Counted from the first letter of the stretch, positions 10,546 through 22,329 are shown. The stretch: 64,000 nt of DNA from Trichostrongylus colubriformis (GCA_963978905.1 OZ022257.1:40062203-40126202); one strand, 5' to 3'. The notes: generated from the letters alone by a model not told the origin. Numbers and translations: made by a program.

Positions 10546-12329
10546 TATGGTAGACCAACCTCATCATTCTATTACCAATATCATTCTTACAACTCACTCG
10601 ATTTGTTCAGTTCCCTACAAAAATTAACTTTGAATATACAATAGATAACATCAAAATAGGAGAATTACGCAATATTAATGTCTAATATTGATTTTTTTCA
10701 GCGGACTTCACGGATATGGTGAATAACCTTCCTCAACAAGGTGATGGCTAATATCAGAGAAATACTCACAATTAGCTCTAAGAATAGCACCAGATACATA
10801 GCCACTTAACTACATAACTTTTTACAATATCAATAATTCCTGCAAAAATTATAGCTACTATACTATAGCAAACATTCTGTATCTCATAGATTACTTACTA
10901 AACAACATTTCTCTAGATTTTCAGAATGCATTTTCATACTAAAGTTGAAATACCACAAGGTGGCAATGTCAGTCCACGTGAAAGGTTAAACCTTATCACG
11001 ACTTTGTTCACTCTCTCAAGTATCGAAATCACCGCTTCTATTTACAAACTTTTAAGATACACGGATGTTATTCTTTTTTACACAATACAGACTCTGTCAC
11101 TAATCTTAATACTTAGTGTAGTTGTTGTGTCGTTGTCTGCCGACGGTTCTTCTTGCTGCCACGCGGTGCCCTTCTGTATAACAACTACTTCAAAAAGATT
11201 TATCGCCCGGAGCGCTGCCGCCTGGTGGAAGCCACAGAATCCAGATTGAACCCTATTCCCACTTTAGTGGATTGTTCCACTGCGGTGGATAAGATAACGT
11301 ATCGTTAATTCACTCATGCCATACCATGTTTTAATAGATGCTTGGTGTGTCTCTATCGACCCTTCGCTAGGATAGAGTAGATTGATATCAGCCTCCAGGT
11401 CCTTGAATTGTAGCGTATCATACAATACTTAGCATAGTATGTGATCATATTTTGAAAACTAGAAACTACACACGAGAATATTATAGATGCAATTACTCAG
11501 ACCTAGAGATCATAGTTAAATAGTAAGATTAGTATCAAAATATGTAACAAAACGGACAACTTCTGTGTTCCCATCAAAAGATTTCTAAGTATATCCACTA
11601 AGAGTTCCTCCAGAAGCAAACACAATATCGTTCACACAGAGATATTAGAAGTTGCGAACTGTACTTATCATGAAGTTTTTATCGAAAGACCTAAGCACAC
11701 TTATGGGGAATTGCAGGATTCCGGGTATAAATTGGACACATTTCTACTCTGTCTCACTAGGTGCCTTCATAAAATAGCTCCATAAGGTTCATTCAAATTA
11801 ATTAGTTGTGATGAACTTCGTATCTACTTCACCTCATCAGTTTTATTGTTCTACCGTAATCATGTTAGGTTATTAACGCTGACAAGCCAAGTTAATGAAG
11901 ATGCTAGCATTAACTGTCAACGCAAGTCGATGCAGTAATGGTGTACAAAAATGGGGTTGTGATAGTAGTGGAGAGAACGGTAAATGAGGAACACTCACCT
12001 CACTGTGAGAATGCGTCTCGACGTCATCAGAATTCTTCACTTATAACATCATTGATTTTTCTCAGCACTGTTGATGTGATAGTCATACTTCTACGAACGC
12101 ACGATGGCCGGGGAAGGATTCACTTGTTCCATGGTCTACCGATGCATCGTTCCCATAAATAACGGTAAACTAATCAGAATGATTAATATAAACTTAATGT
12201 AATGAATGAAGTGGTTTTAAATACAGGAGCGTTGCCAACTTACTATATCTCAGTGCAGTTGGAAATGAAATGAGGAAAAGAGTTCAGCCATAGCGTGCTA
12301 ATTCAGACATGTATACCACAGGATTGATA
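10546..12329. other. Interval with no recognisable gene
   Basis: AT-rich, with one 107-codon plus-strand frame (10926-11249) that lacks motifs and looks fortuitous. Nothing else can be assigned. Confidence 0.5.
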
Positions 12330-13203
12330 TTAGGTTGTTCCAAAAGTCTTGTAGTATTTTTCCAAAAAAAAAATCAGTTACTCTTGTTCACTTAGAGGCA
12401 GGTCCAGGCGGTTCAGGAATATGGTAGAACGTTCCCTAAGCTTTCTAGGAAAATATATATTGACCCACCAGATCCCGTGGAGAGAGCTACAATGCCCGTT
12501 GTCGATACCCACCCAACTCGCGATGTCATCTAATATGAGCGGTCTTGCGGCACCAAAACGACGGAAGCTTGCCACTCCATCAGCGCTGCATTGGGCAAGG
12601 GATGTGTGAGCTACGAGACCATGCGCCGCTGGTTCATCAGCTTCAGCAACGGCGAGATTGACATGAAGGACAAACCACGCTTGGGACTGTGCTGGTTCTG
12701 GGACGCGGAAGGAATGCTTTTCCGCGAGGTGCTGGTACAAGGCGAGACAGTCACCGCTGCCGTATGCACCCACCAGCTCCAGCAGCTCGCCGTCGCTGTT
12801 CGAGAAAAGTGCCGGAAAAGGTCCGCGATCACCCTTCTTCATGACGACGCCCGCTCCCATTTCGCTCCCATTTCGCGAAAAATTCCCAGGCCAAGTTAAA
12901 GTTAAGTTAAGCCATACTCTCCAGACATTGCCCCTTCTGGCTATCACCTTACCCATCCTCTCGAATCCTCCCTGGCCAAGAGAAAATTCGTTGATTATGA
13001 CTTGCTTGCGAAGGCGATCGCTGACTTCATCGACTCTCAGAACCCAGAGTTTTGGGAGAAGGGAACCAACGATTTCCCTATAAAGTGGCAGAGGGTTGCC
13101 GATAACAATGGTAATACGTTGTTGCCTAATTGTTATTTGTTGGACGAAAAAAATAAAAAGTGATGATCGAAAAAAATCCTACAAGACTTTTGGAACAACC
13201 TAA
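12330..13203 (+). mobile_element. mariner transposon, internally deleted, ends intact
   Basis: An 874-bp element with terminal inverted repeats of about 30 bp. The left end reads TTAGGTTGTTCCAAAAGTC and the right end is its near-perfect reverse complement, ending GACTTTTGGAACAACCTAA. It is flanked by TA on both sides (12328-12329 and 13204-13205), the Tc1/mariner target duplication. A full mariner is about 1.3 kb, so roughly 400 bp have been lost from the middle. Confidence 0.9.
12540..13162 (+). pseudogene. mariner transposase with central deletion
   Basis: Transposase of the DDE/D superfamily that would cut and paste the surrounding element. The N-terminal helix-turn-helix part reads TTEACHSISAALGKGCVSYE then TMRRWFISFSNGEIDMKDKP. 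It then jumps directly to WFWDAEGMLFREVL, which in complete mariners lies around the second catalytic residue, so about 130-150 residues including the first catalytic Asp are missing. The later block TLLHDDARSH holds the HD-(N/D)-AR-(P/S)-H catalytic motif. After a frameshift near 12897 the C-terminus continues YSPDIAPSGYHL, EFWEKGTNDFPIKWQRV and stops just before AATAAA near 13150. It is not functional but could supply ends in trans. Confidence 0.88.
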
Positions 13204-13205
13204 TA

Positions 13206-14138
13206 TAATAACGAACCCGTGGTCAAAGCAACTTTCACTTGCTTCATTTTCTTATTTTTCATTAACATGCACGGTGGTTGGGATGCAACGCTTCAGAAAT
13301 CAACGCCCGCCATCTGGGCTTGGGCTGTTTGCCTTACCTTTCGGCCCCGGGGCTTCGTCCCCTGGGACCTTTCTCCACGCGGGCTTCTGCTTCAACTTTA
13401 TGACTTCCTTCTCTCTTTTTAGGCTTCTATTATGTCGGGTTGAGCTTCTGGATGCGCAACGGTGCAGCTCACTTTCAACTTGCTTTTTTTCGATGTGCCG
13501 TCCCCTCGCTCCCGACGCGGCGGAGGGCTAGCGCCTCGCTTGCACTGGTTGTGTTGATTGTGGCCTCGGTTGGAGGCCACATAACTGGTACCGTCCAACT
13601 CGGGCATGTCGCCGAGGCGGTCTCCCACGCCGGGCCACTAAATCCGATGGGCACAACGACGACATTGGGTTGATGGCGGGCCCACTTGGCTCGCCCCCCC
13701 CCCCTCCCCCTCCCCTCCGTCCAGGAGTGCTGATGGAAAAGTGAACACAACTGAAGAGCGTACTCCTTCTTGCCCATTTTATAGGGTGTCGCCCGGTACC
13801 TTTCGTTTTTGTTTTCATAATCTTCCGTTATTCCAATCCAGCTTACCTTCCTGGATTCCGATCTTGCCAAAAGTCTCTCATCCTAGCAGTTTCCTGTCGC
13901 TTCCGTTGTGATCGACGTAGCCCTTCGGTAAGTTCTTTGCTTGCCATAGCGGCCTCACCTTCATTCTTCTTAGAAAAACCTCATCTGCTGATTTCCAAAC
14001 AATCACTCTCTCCTTCATGTGGTCAGTAGGTTTCCTTACTCCATGCCAAAATGGAATCGACGATGTTTCGGATTTATTTGGAATTCACATAAGCGTGAGG
14101 GTAGTAGCGCTGTAAGAATCACGTCTGCAATGCATCTG
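13206..14138. other. GC-rich unassigned interval
   Basis: Long overlapping frames on both strands between 13200 and 13870 (for example 131 codons on the minus strand, 123 on the plus) reflect high GC content. None has a recognisable domain. The position beside the mariner and the C run at about 13694 suggest repeat-derived DNA. Confidence 0.4.
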
Positions 14139-14550
14139 TTAAAGGCACCATTAGGGGTAAGGGAAAACTGAGAACTGTAAGTACATGTTCTCTGAAACAA
14201 ATCTTCTACTCCAGAAGGGGTCACATGTGGTGAAAATCGCATTAAAAAACGCGACTTGGGGTCTTATGGCGGCCCCGCAGCTCGTCATGCCGTTATGCCG
14301 TTATGCGCCCGGGGGAGTCGACGTGGAGGGACGGGACAACAATCGTGGCCGGCTGGTTGAGACTCTGGCCTGTCTTCAGTCCACTCCGACCAGAGACGCA
14401 GAGGACGAGAAAAAGAAGGGGGGATTTCGGGTTCTCATTCCTTGGTTTTTTCGCCGTTTTATGTCGTTCCTTTTCTACTGTTACATTACTGAGCACCTCT
14501 ACTTTCGTAATCCCCCAATTTGCCCAAATTGCCTCTAACGGTGTCTTTAA
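14139..14550. mobile_element. TTAA-flanked MITE, family F3, copy 1
   Basis: Begins TTAA-AGGCACCATTAGGGG and ends CTAACGGTGTCT-TTAA, so the ends are short imperfect inverted repeats with TTAA on both sides. The interior (AAGGGAAAACTG, TACATGTTCTCT, TTTTCGCCGTTTTATGTCG, CTGAGCACCTCTACTTTC) recurs in the copy at 28585 and in part at 41863. No coding capacity. Confidence 0.75.
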
Positions 14551-14599
14551 AGGTAAGTCAACAATTACATTCATTCTTGTGCATGATTGAAGGTACATG

Positions 14600-14839
14600 T
14601 TCGTAACACATTAAACATGTGCAAGCATGTCAGTGTTCAACATTTAACAAGTTAGACACATAAGCGAGCGTCATCATTCCAAACCCCAAAAATGCCCTCT
14701 CCTCCCCTCATTTAGATAACACATTTGAAAGCTTCTTGCCACCATGTAATATATGAAAAAATCATCTGATTCGAGCATTGCTGTTTAGTTGCGAGTTCCC
14801 TGTGGCTTCATAATCACCACAGATCCACATTTTGTGTCC
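14600..14839. other. Interval with no recognisable gene
   Basis: Nothing identifiable between the MITE and the LINE remnant. Confidence 0.4.
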
Positions 14840-15449
14840 CAGTTTGGGCCCAGTTACCAGCGTTGTGGACTGCTAAATGCTCCACTCTTCTTATAGTTCC
14901 ATTTCGCACCCTTCATCCAGTTTTGTCTCTACCTTGGGCCTCAACGCAATGAGTACTGGCCTGGCCCCGAGAACCTAGACAAGTATTGCGGTATGGCTCC
15001 CACATTTGGAGTCCTTACACAAGGAAACATCCAGTAAAATTAGAGAAGGTGCAACATATCTTCACTAGAATATACTGGCGAGGAGTGATACACATCCTGT
15101 TCTGCGAAGCAATATGCCTAATTACAATGAGAGATCAAAAACTTTCAAGATGAAAACCCTCTTGCACCGGCGCGTGGTCAACGACTTGGTTTTTTGCTTC
15201 AAACTACTCATGGGTGAGCTAAAAATCAGGCCAAGTGAATATTGGATTTTTCGACCCACTCGAGGACGCACAGGATGTTTATCACTATCCCATACTGCGA
15301 TTAGCATCAGACATTCTGCCACTATACACAGTATTTCTATTCGTGGAGCCAGATGGCTAAGAATGCTCCCTAGAAATATTCTTGCCGCTTCCTATGGTGG
15401 AATATTCCGCTCTAAGTTATACAGATTAGATTTGCTTCCAGCTTTGTGA
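14840..15449 (+). pseudogene. LINE (CR1/jockey-like) ORF2 C-terminus remnant
   Basis: The conserved tail beyond the reverse transcriptase of CR1/jockey-type LINEs. Around 14985-15070 one frame reads YGSHIWSPYTRKHPVKLEKV then QHIFTRIYWRG, matching the usual LEYCSxVWSPY...LExVQRxFTR signature. From 15114 another frame gives LLHRRVVNDLVFCFKLL, then a region of short basic stretches to WLRMLPRNILAA. A frameshift separates the two parts and the RT domain itself is absent, so this is a 5'-truncated, decayed copy. Confidence 0.7.
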
Positions 15450-15670
15450 ATTTCAGATGCATAAGCTGATGTGTGGTGCTGTATTGGACCAAACAAAGAC
15501 AGCTAAAATTGAAGACGGCTTGATAAAGGCGCTAGGCGCCGAAAGCTTGCCTATAAGGCTCAAATTACTTTTGCAACCACTTTTTGCAACTGGTTTTGTG
15601 AAAGCTTGAGTCTTATGGAATAAACTTTTGAAACATACATCATTTTTAGACCCGAACTCTGCTCGCGCAG
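15450..15670 (+). repeat. Possible retroelement 3' tail
   Basis: Downstream of the LINE remnant, GATAAAGGCGCTAGGCGCCG forms a small hairpin (GGCGC...GCGCC), followed by AATAAA at about 15620. Hairpins of this kind with a GCGCCGAAAGC string are seen near Penelope-like element termini, but no Penelope protein is visible here, so the class is uncertain. Confidence 0.3.
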
Positions 15671-16269
15671 TTGTGCACTTGCCCAAACCATCTTGAAACA
15701 ACTTTTTGTTGTTGTTCAGTATACGCACACTTTCTCTTTTATTTTCTACACATGACATTTGATTCGCATTGTGTACCATCCCACAATGTGGTCCATAGTC
15801 TATCTGCACTTCCCTTATCATGTCTTTTTCACATGAGGAGTGTGTTGCGTTCCCAAAGGCATGAACATGTGCTGTCGCCTTTTTTTGGCAAACGTTACAT
15901 TCATAGGAATTCGTCCTTGAAACCAGATGCGGTTACTATCGAATTGCGTTACTGCCACCCCGCTCTTGTTTGGATATGACCACTCAGCTTATTCCATGTC
16001 TTTTTATTGATTACTTCATCAGAGAAAGAGATGCACCAGTATCCAATTCGAATGGAATCTTCTTCCCATTCCCTTCCATCCCCAGCATTCTCGGTGGCAT
16101 ACCTGCCGACCGGTCTGCAACAGCATCTCGAGCCTATTACCAATTATAATCCCTTCATCCGTACACTGTCCAAATCTGTGCCCTAGTCACTTTGTGCGTC
16201 GAGACTGTATTTTTCACCTTCGTGTTTGTCCTCAGTATCCTTGCACTGCTTCGCACCAGTTTCCACTGC
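15671..16269. other. Interval with no recognisable gene
   Basis: Short frames on both strands without motifs. Nothing assigned. Confidence 0.45.
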
Positions 16270-16701
16270 TTAAAGGAATCGTCCACGGAAAATGAGTTTT
16301 TGTGTTACCCATATATTTATGTTGTATTTGCCTAATGTTGGCCTCATGCAAAATTTCACGCGAAAAAATGTGAATCTGGCTGAGATACAGCACCACAAAG
16401 TGCGGTTCCAGTGGGCGGGGCCTCCGTGTAAAAGCCTCGTCCCGTCTTCCGCCGCCGTTGGGAACGGAGAGGGGACTGTTTACGTAACCTTCTGTTCCTA
16501 CAATGCGTCTCAGACCACGGCGGACGCGGTACGAGGCTTTTACACGGAGGCCCCGCCCACTGGGACCGCACTTTGTGGTGCTGTATCTCAGCCAGATTCA
16601 CATTTTGTCGCGTGAAATTTTGCATGAGGCCAACATTAGGCAAATTCAACATAAATATATGGGTAACACAAAAACTCATTTTCCGTGGACGATTCCTTTA
16701 A
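16270..16701. mobile_element. Foldback MITE family F1 with about 165-bp inverted repeats and TTAA ends
   Basis: Left arm about 16274-16437 and right arm about 16531-16697 are near-perfect reverse complements: AGGAATCGTCCACGG, GTTTTTGTGTTACCCATATA, CCTAATGTTGGCCTCATG, CACAAAGTGCGGT and GCCTCCGTGTAAAAGCCTCG. The central loop is about 95 bp. TTAA stands on both outer edges (16270-16273 and 16698-16701). Long apparent open frames of 107 codons on both strands here are just the two arms read in opposite directions. Confidence 0.9.
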
Positions 16702-17098
16702 GCTCTACGACAGTGGGTAACCTGGCGAGAGACTCTGACCACTCCATTCTCCCAGTACGTCGCTTCCTGGTGACCATTCTTCCTGCATACATTGCGATAT
16801 GCCTTCTCTTTCCAGTAGCACTTATAACCGTCACGGCCGAGCCCATCGCAAACTCTATATCTCTAATTTTTCGAGCTTGGCACCTGCCCGCTTTTCTCTT
16901 TTGTTTCACAGTTTGCTACACGACTCGTGCCGGTTACGGGCATCTCTGCGGTCTCTTAGATGAGCTACTCCCACCCTTTGGGCTTACGGGCTCTCATTCA
17001 GGTGTGGAGCATGCAATTCTACACGTTCGGAGGCTCTGCCTGCTCCAGAACCCACCGATAAAACCATCGTCACTATCACTATTGCGTCGCAAAGGTCC

Positions 17099-17557
17099 TT
17101 AACGGCACATCACGCGATAATTAGTGGCATACATTCTTGGGGTAAGTAGTGTCTTAGATGACTGTTCACGCGCACTTTGCGGCTGCGCGCTGCACTCTCA
17201 CGGTATAGTTCTGCTTAAGCACAACCATGCCACGCTCAGTCAACCACATTACACCTAGCTTAGACGAACAAATTTCCGGTGTCGTCAACAGATAAGGAAA
17301 CTTGCGATAAGAGATGATAATTTGATGAAACATTCAATTATGAAAGCAGTAGTTCGTCTAAGGTGATGAAAGCAGCTTCCACATTGGAAATAGTTCGTCT
17401 AAGGCCAAGATTTATTTGGCTTCGTGCGTCTAGCTCGGTTGTATTCTAGCAGGCGCTACCGTGAGGGAGCGCCGTGTAGCCGGAACAAAGGTGCAATCTT
17501 ATACAAGGACCTACTTGTCCCGACAAAGCAATGATTATCGCGTGGTGGTGCCTTTAT
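17099..17557. mobile_element. Foldback MITE family F2, copy 1
   Basis: Starts TTAACGGCACATCACGCGATAATT and ends ATTATCGCGTGGTGGTGCCTTTA, inverted repeats of one another. Inner parts of the arms (GCTGCGCGCTGCACTCTCACGG against CCGTGAGGGAGCGCCGTGTAGC) are also complementary. Same family as 45533-45993 and 60496-60980. Inside it, a 17-bp string TAGTTCGTCTAAGG is repeated twice (about 17349 and 17391). Confidence 0.75.
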
Positions 17558-17559
17558 AC

Positions 17560-18040
17560 TCTTCAAAGAAGCACGTAGTTGCTGCCTTCTGTAGCTCCGC
17601 ATAATACTCAAGAAGCAGCGCTTGTCTCTGCTTGAATCTGCATCTTCGACATCAGCTCAAGTTGTTCTACTTGTACCAGCTTCTTCGGCTGATAATGCTG
17701 CTCCATCGCTGCGTGAAGATCCTTCAGCGCCACTCATCTGAAATCGTGTCGAGAGGGATTCTAGTAACTCGCAATTCGGGTTATCCCCTTCCTGCAGACG
17801 CATTCACCGCTGGTCATTCTCTTCCGTAACCTTTCTCGAGACGAGAAACTTCGTGAGCAGCTTTCATCGGGTTCTCACAACGTTCCCGGAACATGGGGTC
17901 TCGAGGCTCGACCACGGTACTCCTCACTGCCCGGATCTGCCATCGTGGCTCTCCCAGTGGCGCTGGCCCCTGCTTCTGCTTTACCGCTTGCTTGTCTCCA
18001 CAGTAGTTATCCCATTCGCCTAATCGCCACTTAAGATGTG
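17560..18040 (-). pseudogene. gag remnant, same family as A/B
   Basis: Minus-strand fragments match the gag remnants at 3.1-3.9 and 7.0-8.2 kb. LLEYYAELQKAATTC near 17600 corresponds to the YYAE(L/G) block, and DAISRLEKGYGRE-type sequence lies near 17830. An LTR-like segment follows at 18041. Heavily frameshifted. Confidence 0.5.
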
Positions 18041-18180
18041 CTGAGCACACACAGACGAAGAGAGATCATTTTATTATGAAGCACACGTCCTTTTATACAT
18101 TCCATCCGGCAGTACCCCAACTGATCCACCTTCACTCTTCCATGTTCTGACGTCTTTCAGGCTCCCTTACATGGATAAGA
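18034..18180 (-). mobile_element. Probable LTR fragment next to gag remnant
   Basis: TGTGCTGAGCACACACAGACG, then (minus strand) an AATAAA-like signal at about 18070 and a TATAAAAGG TATA motif at about 18095. Same layout and orientation as the LTRs at 2-8 kb, but no second copy was found. Confidence 0.4.
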
Positions 18181-18995
18181 GCCTGGGATGGTTGCAGCAC
18201 TCCATATAGTATTACATATTCTTATGAGTACTGGAATGGGAGGTCATATCTAAGTGAACGGTGGCAATGTCCTGGTGTGTCGCATCAGGCACGTTGTGTG
18301 GTCCAGTAATGGTTTTTCACCATAGAAAAAAGCGCATAATAGCCAAAATATACTCCAACCTATGAGTCCTGTACTATGAACCTCACCGAGTGAAAAACTT
18401 ATGTGGTTGCCTTTCGACAAGTGCGATGGTTTACACAGAAATTTCTGCTCGCAGAAACCTTTGATTTTATTGTCAGGTGAGTAAAGATTAATGCTGTTGC
18501 GCACAGCACTGCTGTTGCAGGCTGCTTTATTGAGTTCGGAGACGACCGCCTATAAATTAAACCTTACTAAAAGCTAGAAGCTTCTATAGCCGACTTGTCT
18601 CCGAAACAACAACTGGTACACCTGTGTCTAGAGGCTTATATAGCCGATTTGTTTTCAAATTAACAACTGATACACCTGTGATCGTGTAAGGATGCAGATA
18701 CTCAAGCTGGGATCTGGCCCTTGTAACCCTATTCTAACCCTACCCAAGTGGAGCATCAGTTAACTTATTCATGTCTAGGTATCACGCTTATTCTTGACGC
18801 AGCTTTACACAGTGTTTCCAGATGCTGACGCAATCTATTGACTCGACGATCCGAATGGGCGGAGCGAAGGAAAGAGGCTCGATCGAGGAGGCCATTACGG
18901 ACGACGGTGCGGACTCGTCGTCTGGACCGCCCTAGAGTCTTCCATTTTTTTACTTGTCGTTTTGTTGTTGGTGCTCGGTTATTATACTGTGTTGT
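18181..18995. other. Interval with no recognisable gene
   Basis: Contains a local duplication: GCTTATATAGCCGA(T/C)TTGT with flanking AACAACTG-TACACCTGTG occurs at about 18575-18625 and 18635-18685. No gene assigned. Confidence 0.4.
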
Positions 18996-19085
18996 GTATC
19001 GTTGTGTTGGAGTCTCTAGTTATCATGAAGGTGCATATTCTATAATGTGTACGTGTGACGTGCCAGAGGCCAGAGGTGCAGCGAA
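18996..19085 (+). repeat. Dispersed repeat R1, copy 1 (candidate LTR piece)
   Basis: About 75 bp (GTTGTGTTGGAGTC, AGTTATCATGAAG, ATTCTATAATGTGTACGTGT then GCGTGCCAGAGG) also occur at 25412-25490 in the same orientation, about 6.4 kb away. The plus-strand gag/pol remnant lies between the two, which fits a pair of LTR remnants. The reading frame is open in both copies, so a repeated coding segment is the alternative. Confidence 0.5.
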
Positions 19086-19399
19086 TGCGGCGTTAGTACC
19101 CGCGATTCACCGAATCCTGAAATCCTCTTATCAGAAGATGGACCTCCGGAATTAGTCCGTGAGATGATCGGTATAGGCTACTACCTTGGTGAGACAGCCT
19201 GGCTGGGGGACGGAACTGAACTGTGCACGTAGTCTGGCCAACTTCTTTCTGTACAATTTGGACACACGCTACCTTCTTGTTTATGGCGAAGTGTACTATT
19301 TAGTGAATCACTCGTTGGCTGTGGCGACAAGTTAATAGTGTGGGATTCCAACCGCGACAGACAGTTTAGACGAAACTCTTGTAGTTTAGACGAAACAAG

Positions 19400-20120
19400 C
19401 TCAAAAAAAGTTGCTAGTGGTCAACCAAAACAAGCTAAAAATGAGCGCCTTCTAGATGAGTTTCAAGAAAGGCTTAAGCCTGCCGCACGATTCTGAAGGC
19501 GGCCAACCCTTCAACATTCGATGAAGCTGTCGTTAAGGTGACTACATATGAATCTCTTTTGGACGACGTAGCTAATTCCATCACAATTTTACCCGGTGCA
19601 CGATCTGCGACACCGCCTTCTGTCAACACCGTCATCACCTATACACCTTTAGCGCCAGCTGAGTCTCGAGCACACAGTAGGGGTACCGCGAGGCGACTAT
19701 TCAGACGGTCAATGAATGCCAGCAGAACAAAACGATTGTGGGAACGGGCACCTAACTCGAATCTAGTCTGTTGCAGATACCGGAGAAGGGGTCAATTTCA
19801 AACCTCATGTCGTTTCAGCATGCCACCCCTCAATTTACAGCCACCTAGACGACCATCCACACGTAGTTATAGCCTCACTCAGAATTAAAATCCATAACAA
19901 TCAAACAATTAATGGCGCGGTTATGGCTCGCCACGACAAGCCCCGTATAGATTCCAATTTCGAGGGCTGCTTGACGAAATACAGTACTCGCTGCAGAACT
20001 GTCACAGCCAGATGACGAAATATCTCTCTCTTCGAACGAAGAAGATAAGGACGCCATCGCAGCACACATTGAACGAAACAATGCGATAGCGGACCTTGCG
20101 TTCGCAACCCATAAACTTAA
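19400..20120 (+). pseudogene. LTR-retrotransposon gag remnant (+)
   Basis: Frame pieces read FQERLKPAARF and AANPSTFDEAVVKV then TTYESLLDDV, the typical C-terminal end of a Gypsy-like capsid region (L-K-A-A-N-P-x-T-F-E-E-A). After further frameshifts an acidic stretch, QPDDEISLSSNEEDKDAIAA, follows near 20000-20070. Same orientation as the pol remnant at 22.3-24.4 kb, so probably the same element. No zinc knuckle is visible. Confidence 0.55.
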
Positions 20121-20122
20121 CA

Positions 20123-20301
20123 TTAATGACGATCAATGTAACCAAGACGCCTTTAATCAAGCACCAACCAGTATACCTCCTTCATAGATATACACACGCA
20201 TGACTGTTCTTGCATTATTAACAGCATAGCAAGCTCAAGCTTCTTCTATGCCTGGTTGGTGCTTGATTAAAGGCGTCTTGGTTACATTGATCGTCATTAA
20301 T
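20123..20301. repeat. Perfect 50-bp inverted repeat with 80-bp loop
   Basis: Arms at about 20123-20171 and 20252-20301: ATTAATGACGATCAATGTAA, CCAAGACGCCTTTAATCAAG, CACCAACCAG and its exact reverse complement. The perfect match inside an otherwise decayed retrotransposon implies a recent event. Confidence 0.85.
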
Positions 20302-22320
20302 GCTCCCACTTATTTGTGCTCGAATAAATCGCCTATCACCTGTTAGTTATTGGAGGATACCCTACGGATTAATTGTAATAATATTCCTCACTCATGGTAT
20401 TCCCTACCACGTTCACTTCGAATTACGGTATATAGTCCGAACACTATCCGCCAAAGTGAGCCTCATGTCTGCCGCGTAGTTTCTACTATAACATATTCCG
20501 TGAAGTTCTTCGGTGTCGATCATAGAACACCCAAACATGCACTCGCGGTTTCCATGGAGGTCAGTAGTAGACACATGGTAAGCCGGCAATCGCGTGCATA
20601 TGTTGATCTAATAACAGGCAGTGAAAACCCTCTCAAAAACCCTTAATAAGATCGGAAGGGACTGACCATACGCACCCTTCCAGTGTTGCACGACTATAGT
20701 ATGACGGTCCTCAATTGCATGGATTGGATTACAGACAAACGTTTTTATTTACTATCTTCCATAAAAATGTTCAGAGTCCTTTGCGATATTCCACGAAAAA
20801 GCGAGCGTGTAAGGAATCACTCATTGTCGCCGTATTCTTCACTATTGATGAGTGGTCACTAATTGAAATCACCCTCTATCCTCAGTGCTAGCTTCACATT
20901 CCGCGATAACCTGCTCAGTCAGGTCGATTTCGGAACCTGGATATAGGTTTATCTCACAGGAGCAGCGATCCGTTCCAAATAATGTCACTCTCAGGGGTTT
21001 CCATGATTCTACTAGAACACAGAAGCCCATTCGAAGTACAAAGTAGCTCATATCGAATTGTACACCACAAGAATACTGTAGTCCAAATTCTATGGAAGTG
21101 CCTACCCCTTTTCCTGTTCGTTCAACTGGGCCCGACTAACATCTACAACTGTATTGAACCAGTATAACCCTTCAGGTAGGTGGGCATTAAGCAGAGGGAC
21201 CACCTTGAAATGCGTCAGGCATTTGCACTTGCATAACACATAAATATAGAATACTACACGAGGAAGAGAGGAGGAAGAGGAGTACGAGCAGATCTGGGCA
21301 GATCTGTGCATTTATGATAAATCCCTATGACGCCATTCCATTCCTCAGCAGATTCCCTGCACCTACGATGAAATCTCTACTGCGCCACTTCATCCCTCAC
21401 TTTTCAAATTATTTGGCACGCCCCTGCAACGATACGCCCGCGAACTCCCGCGCTGCTGCACCTAGGGTTTGAACACGATCATGTTCTCTTTCTTTTTTCT
21501 TTGCATTCAGTTTTTCGTCCTGTTAATGTGCTGTTTTATGTTTGAATGTTTTTTATGCTTCTTTTATGTGCTTTTTTTCGGGATCGCCTCGCCACGTCTT
21601 GAACTGATAACTCATTGTAAAGGAAGGTATAATGTTTTTTTCAGATTTTATGATGTATATTAACTACGTTTCTTAGTTTCTCGTTTTGTTCATGTGCTGT
21701 TTCTTGTTTGAGTGATGTTTATGTCTCTTTTGTGTGCTTTTCCTCAATATAGCCGGTCGCGCGTCTGTTTAACTGAAAAAAGAAAGGTTTATTTTCCTTC
21801 GTATTCTGTGATGTATATAATCTGCCTTTCATTAAAGTTTGCTTTATTCGACAGTTTCGGTTGCCCGTTTCCCACAAAAAAGTGGCAGCACTGTGCAGAG
21901 GCATTTGCTCAACGACGACTACTCTGACTCCCACGAGGTTGCCTGACACGACTTCATTTCCTCGTACGACAACTTCAGCGCTCAAAAGCTTTCCCACTGT
22001 ATGGGAGAGAATCGAAGGCGAATTAATAGAGAAGATGGTCTCGCTACTCGTTGTTTTTCTTACTGTGCGTGATCGCTTTTCTGACTGCAAGTTTGTTCTG
22101 CTTGTGTTCAAACCATTTCGCTTATAATGTTTTTTTCCAGTTCCTCTGCTTTTATGTCTACAAGAACTATGCTTGTATGGAGTATATATGTCCGAGATTT
22201 CGACTCATTGATTTTAATTTTCGCATTTTTCGTGAAGTGAAGATATGAGGTATTTGTGTTTCTATTTGTAACATTCATTTACCATTGTACAATAACATCA
22301 CTACTTACATGAGACGCCCA
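20302..22320. other. Unassigned interior of decayed LTR element
   Basis: Short plus-strand open stretches (20350-20646, 20982-21167) carry no motif I can name. The part at 21480-22250 is T-rich and resembles the minus strand of 30760-31300 (TTTTTATGCTT/TGTGCTTTT-type repeats and a CCCGTTTCCCACAAAAAAGTGG-like segment), so it is a dispersed repeat. Confidence 0.4.
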
Positions 22321-22329
22321 ATTAATGCC

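Noticed and set aside
12378..12956. 192-codon minus-strand open frame
   Set aside because: Antisense shadow of the mariner transposase, whose plus-strand motifs and terminal repeats explain the region.
16292..16679. Matching 107-codon frames on both strands starting with the same peptide
   Set aside because: They are the two arms of a foldback element read in opposite directions, not a repeated gene.
20350..21167. Plus-strand open stretches between gag and pol considered as an envelope-like gene
   Set aside because: Position before pol is wrong for env, and no signal peptide, fusion motif or Cys pattern could be supported.
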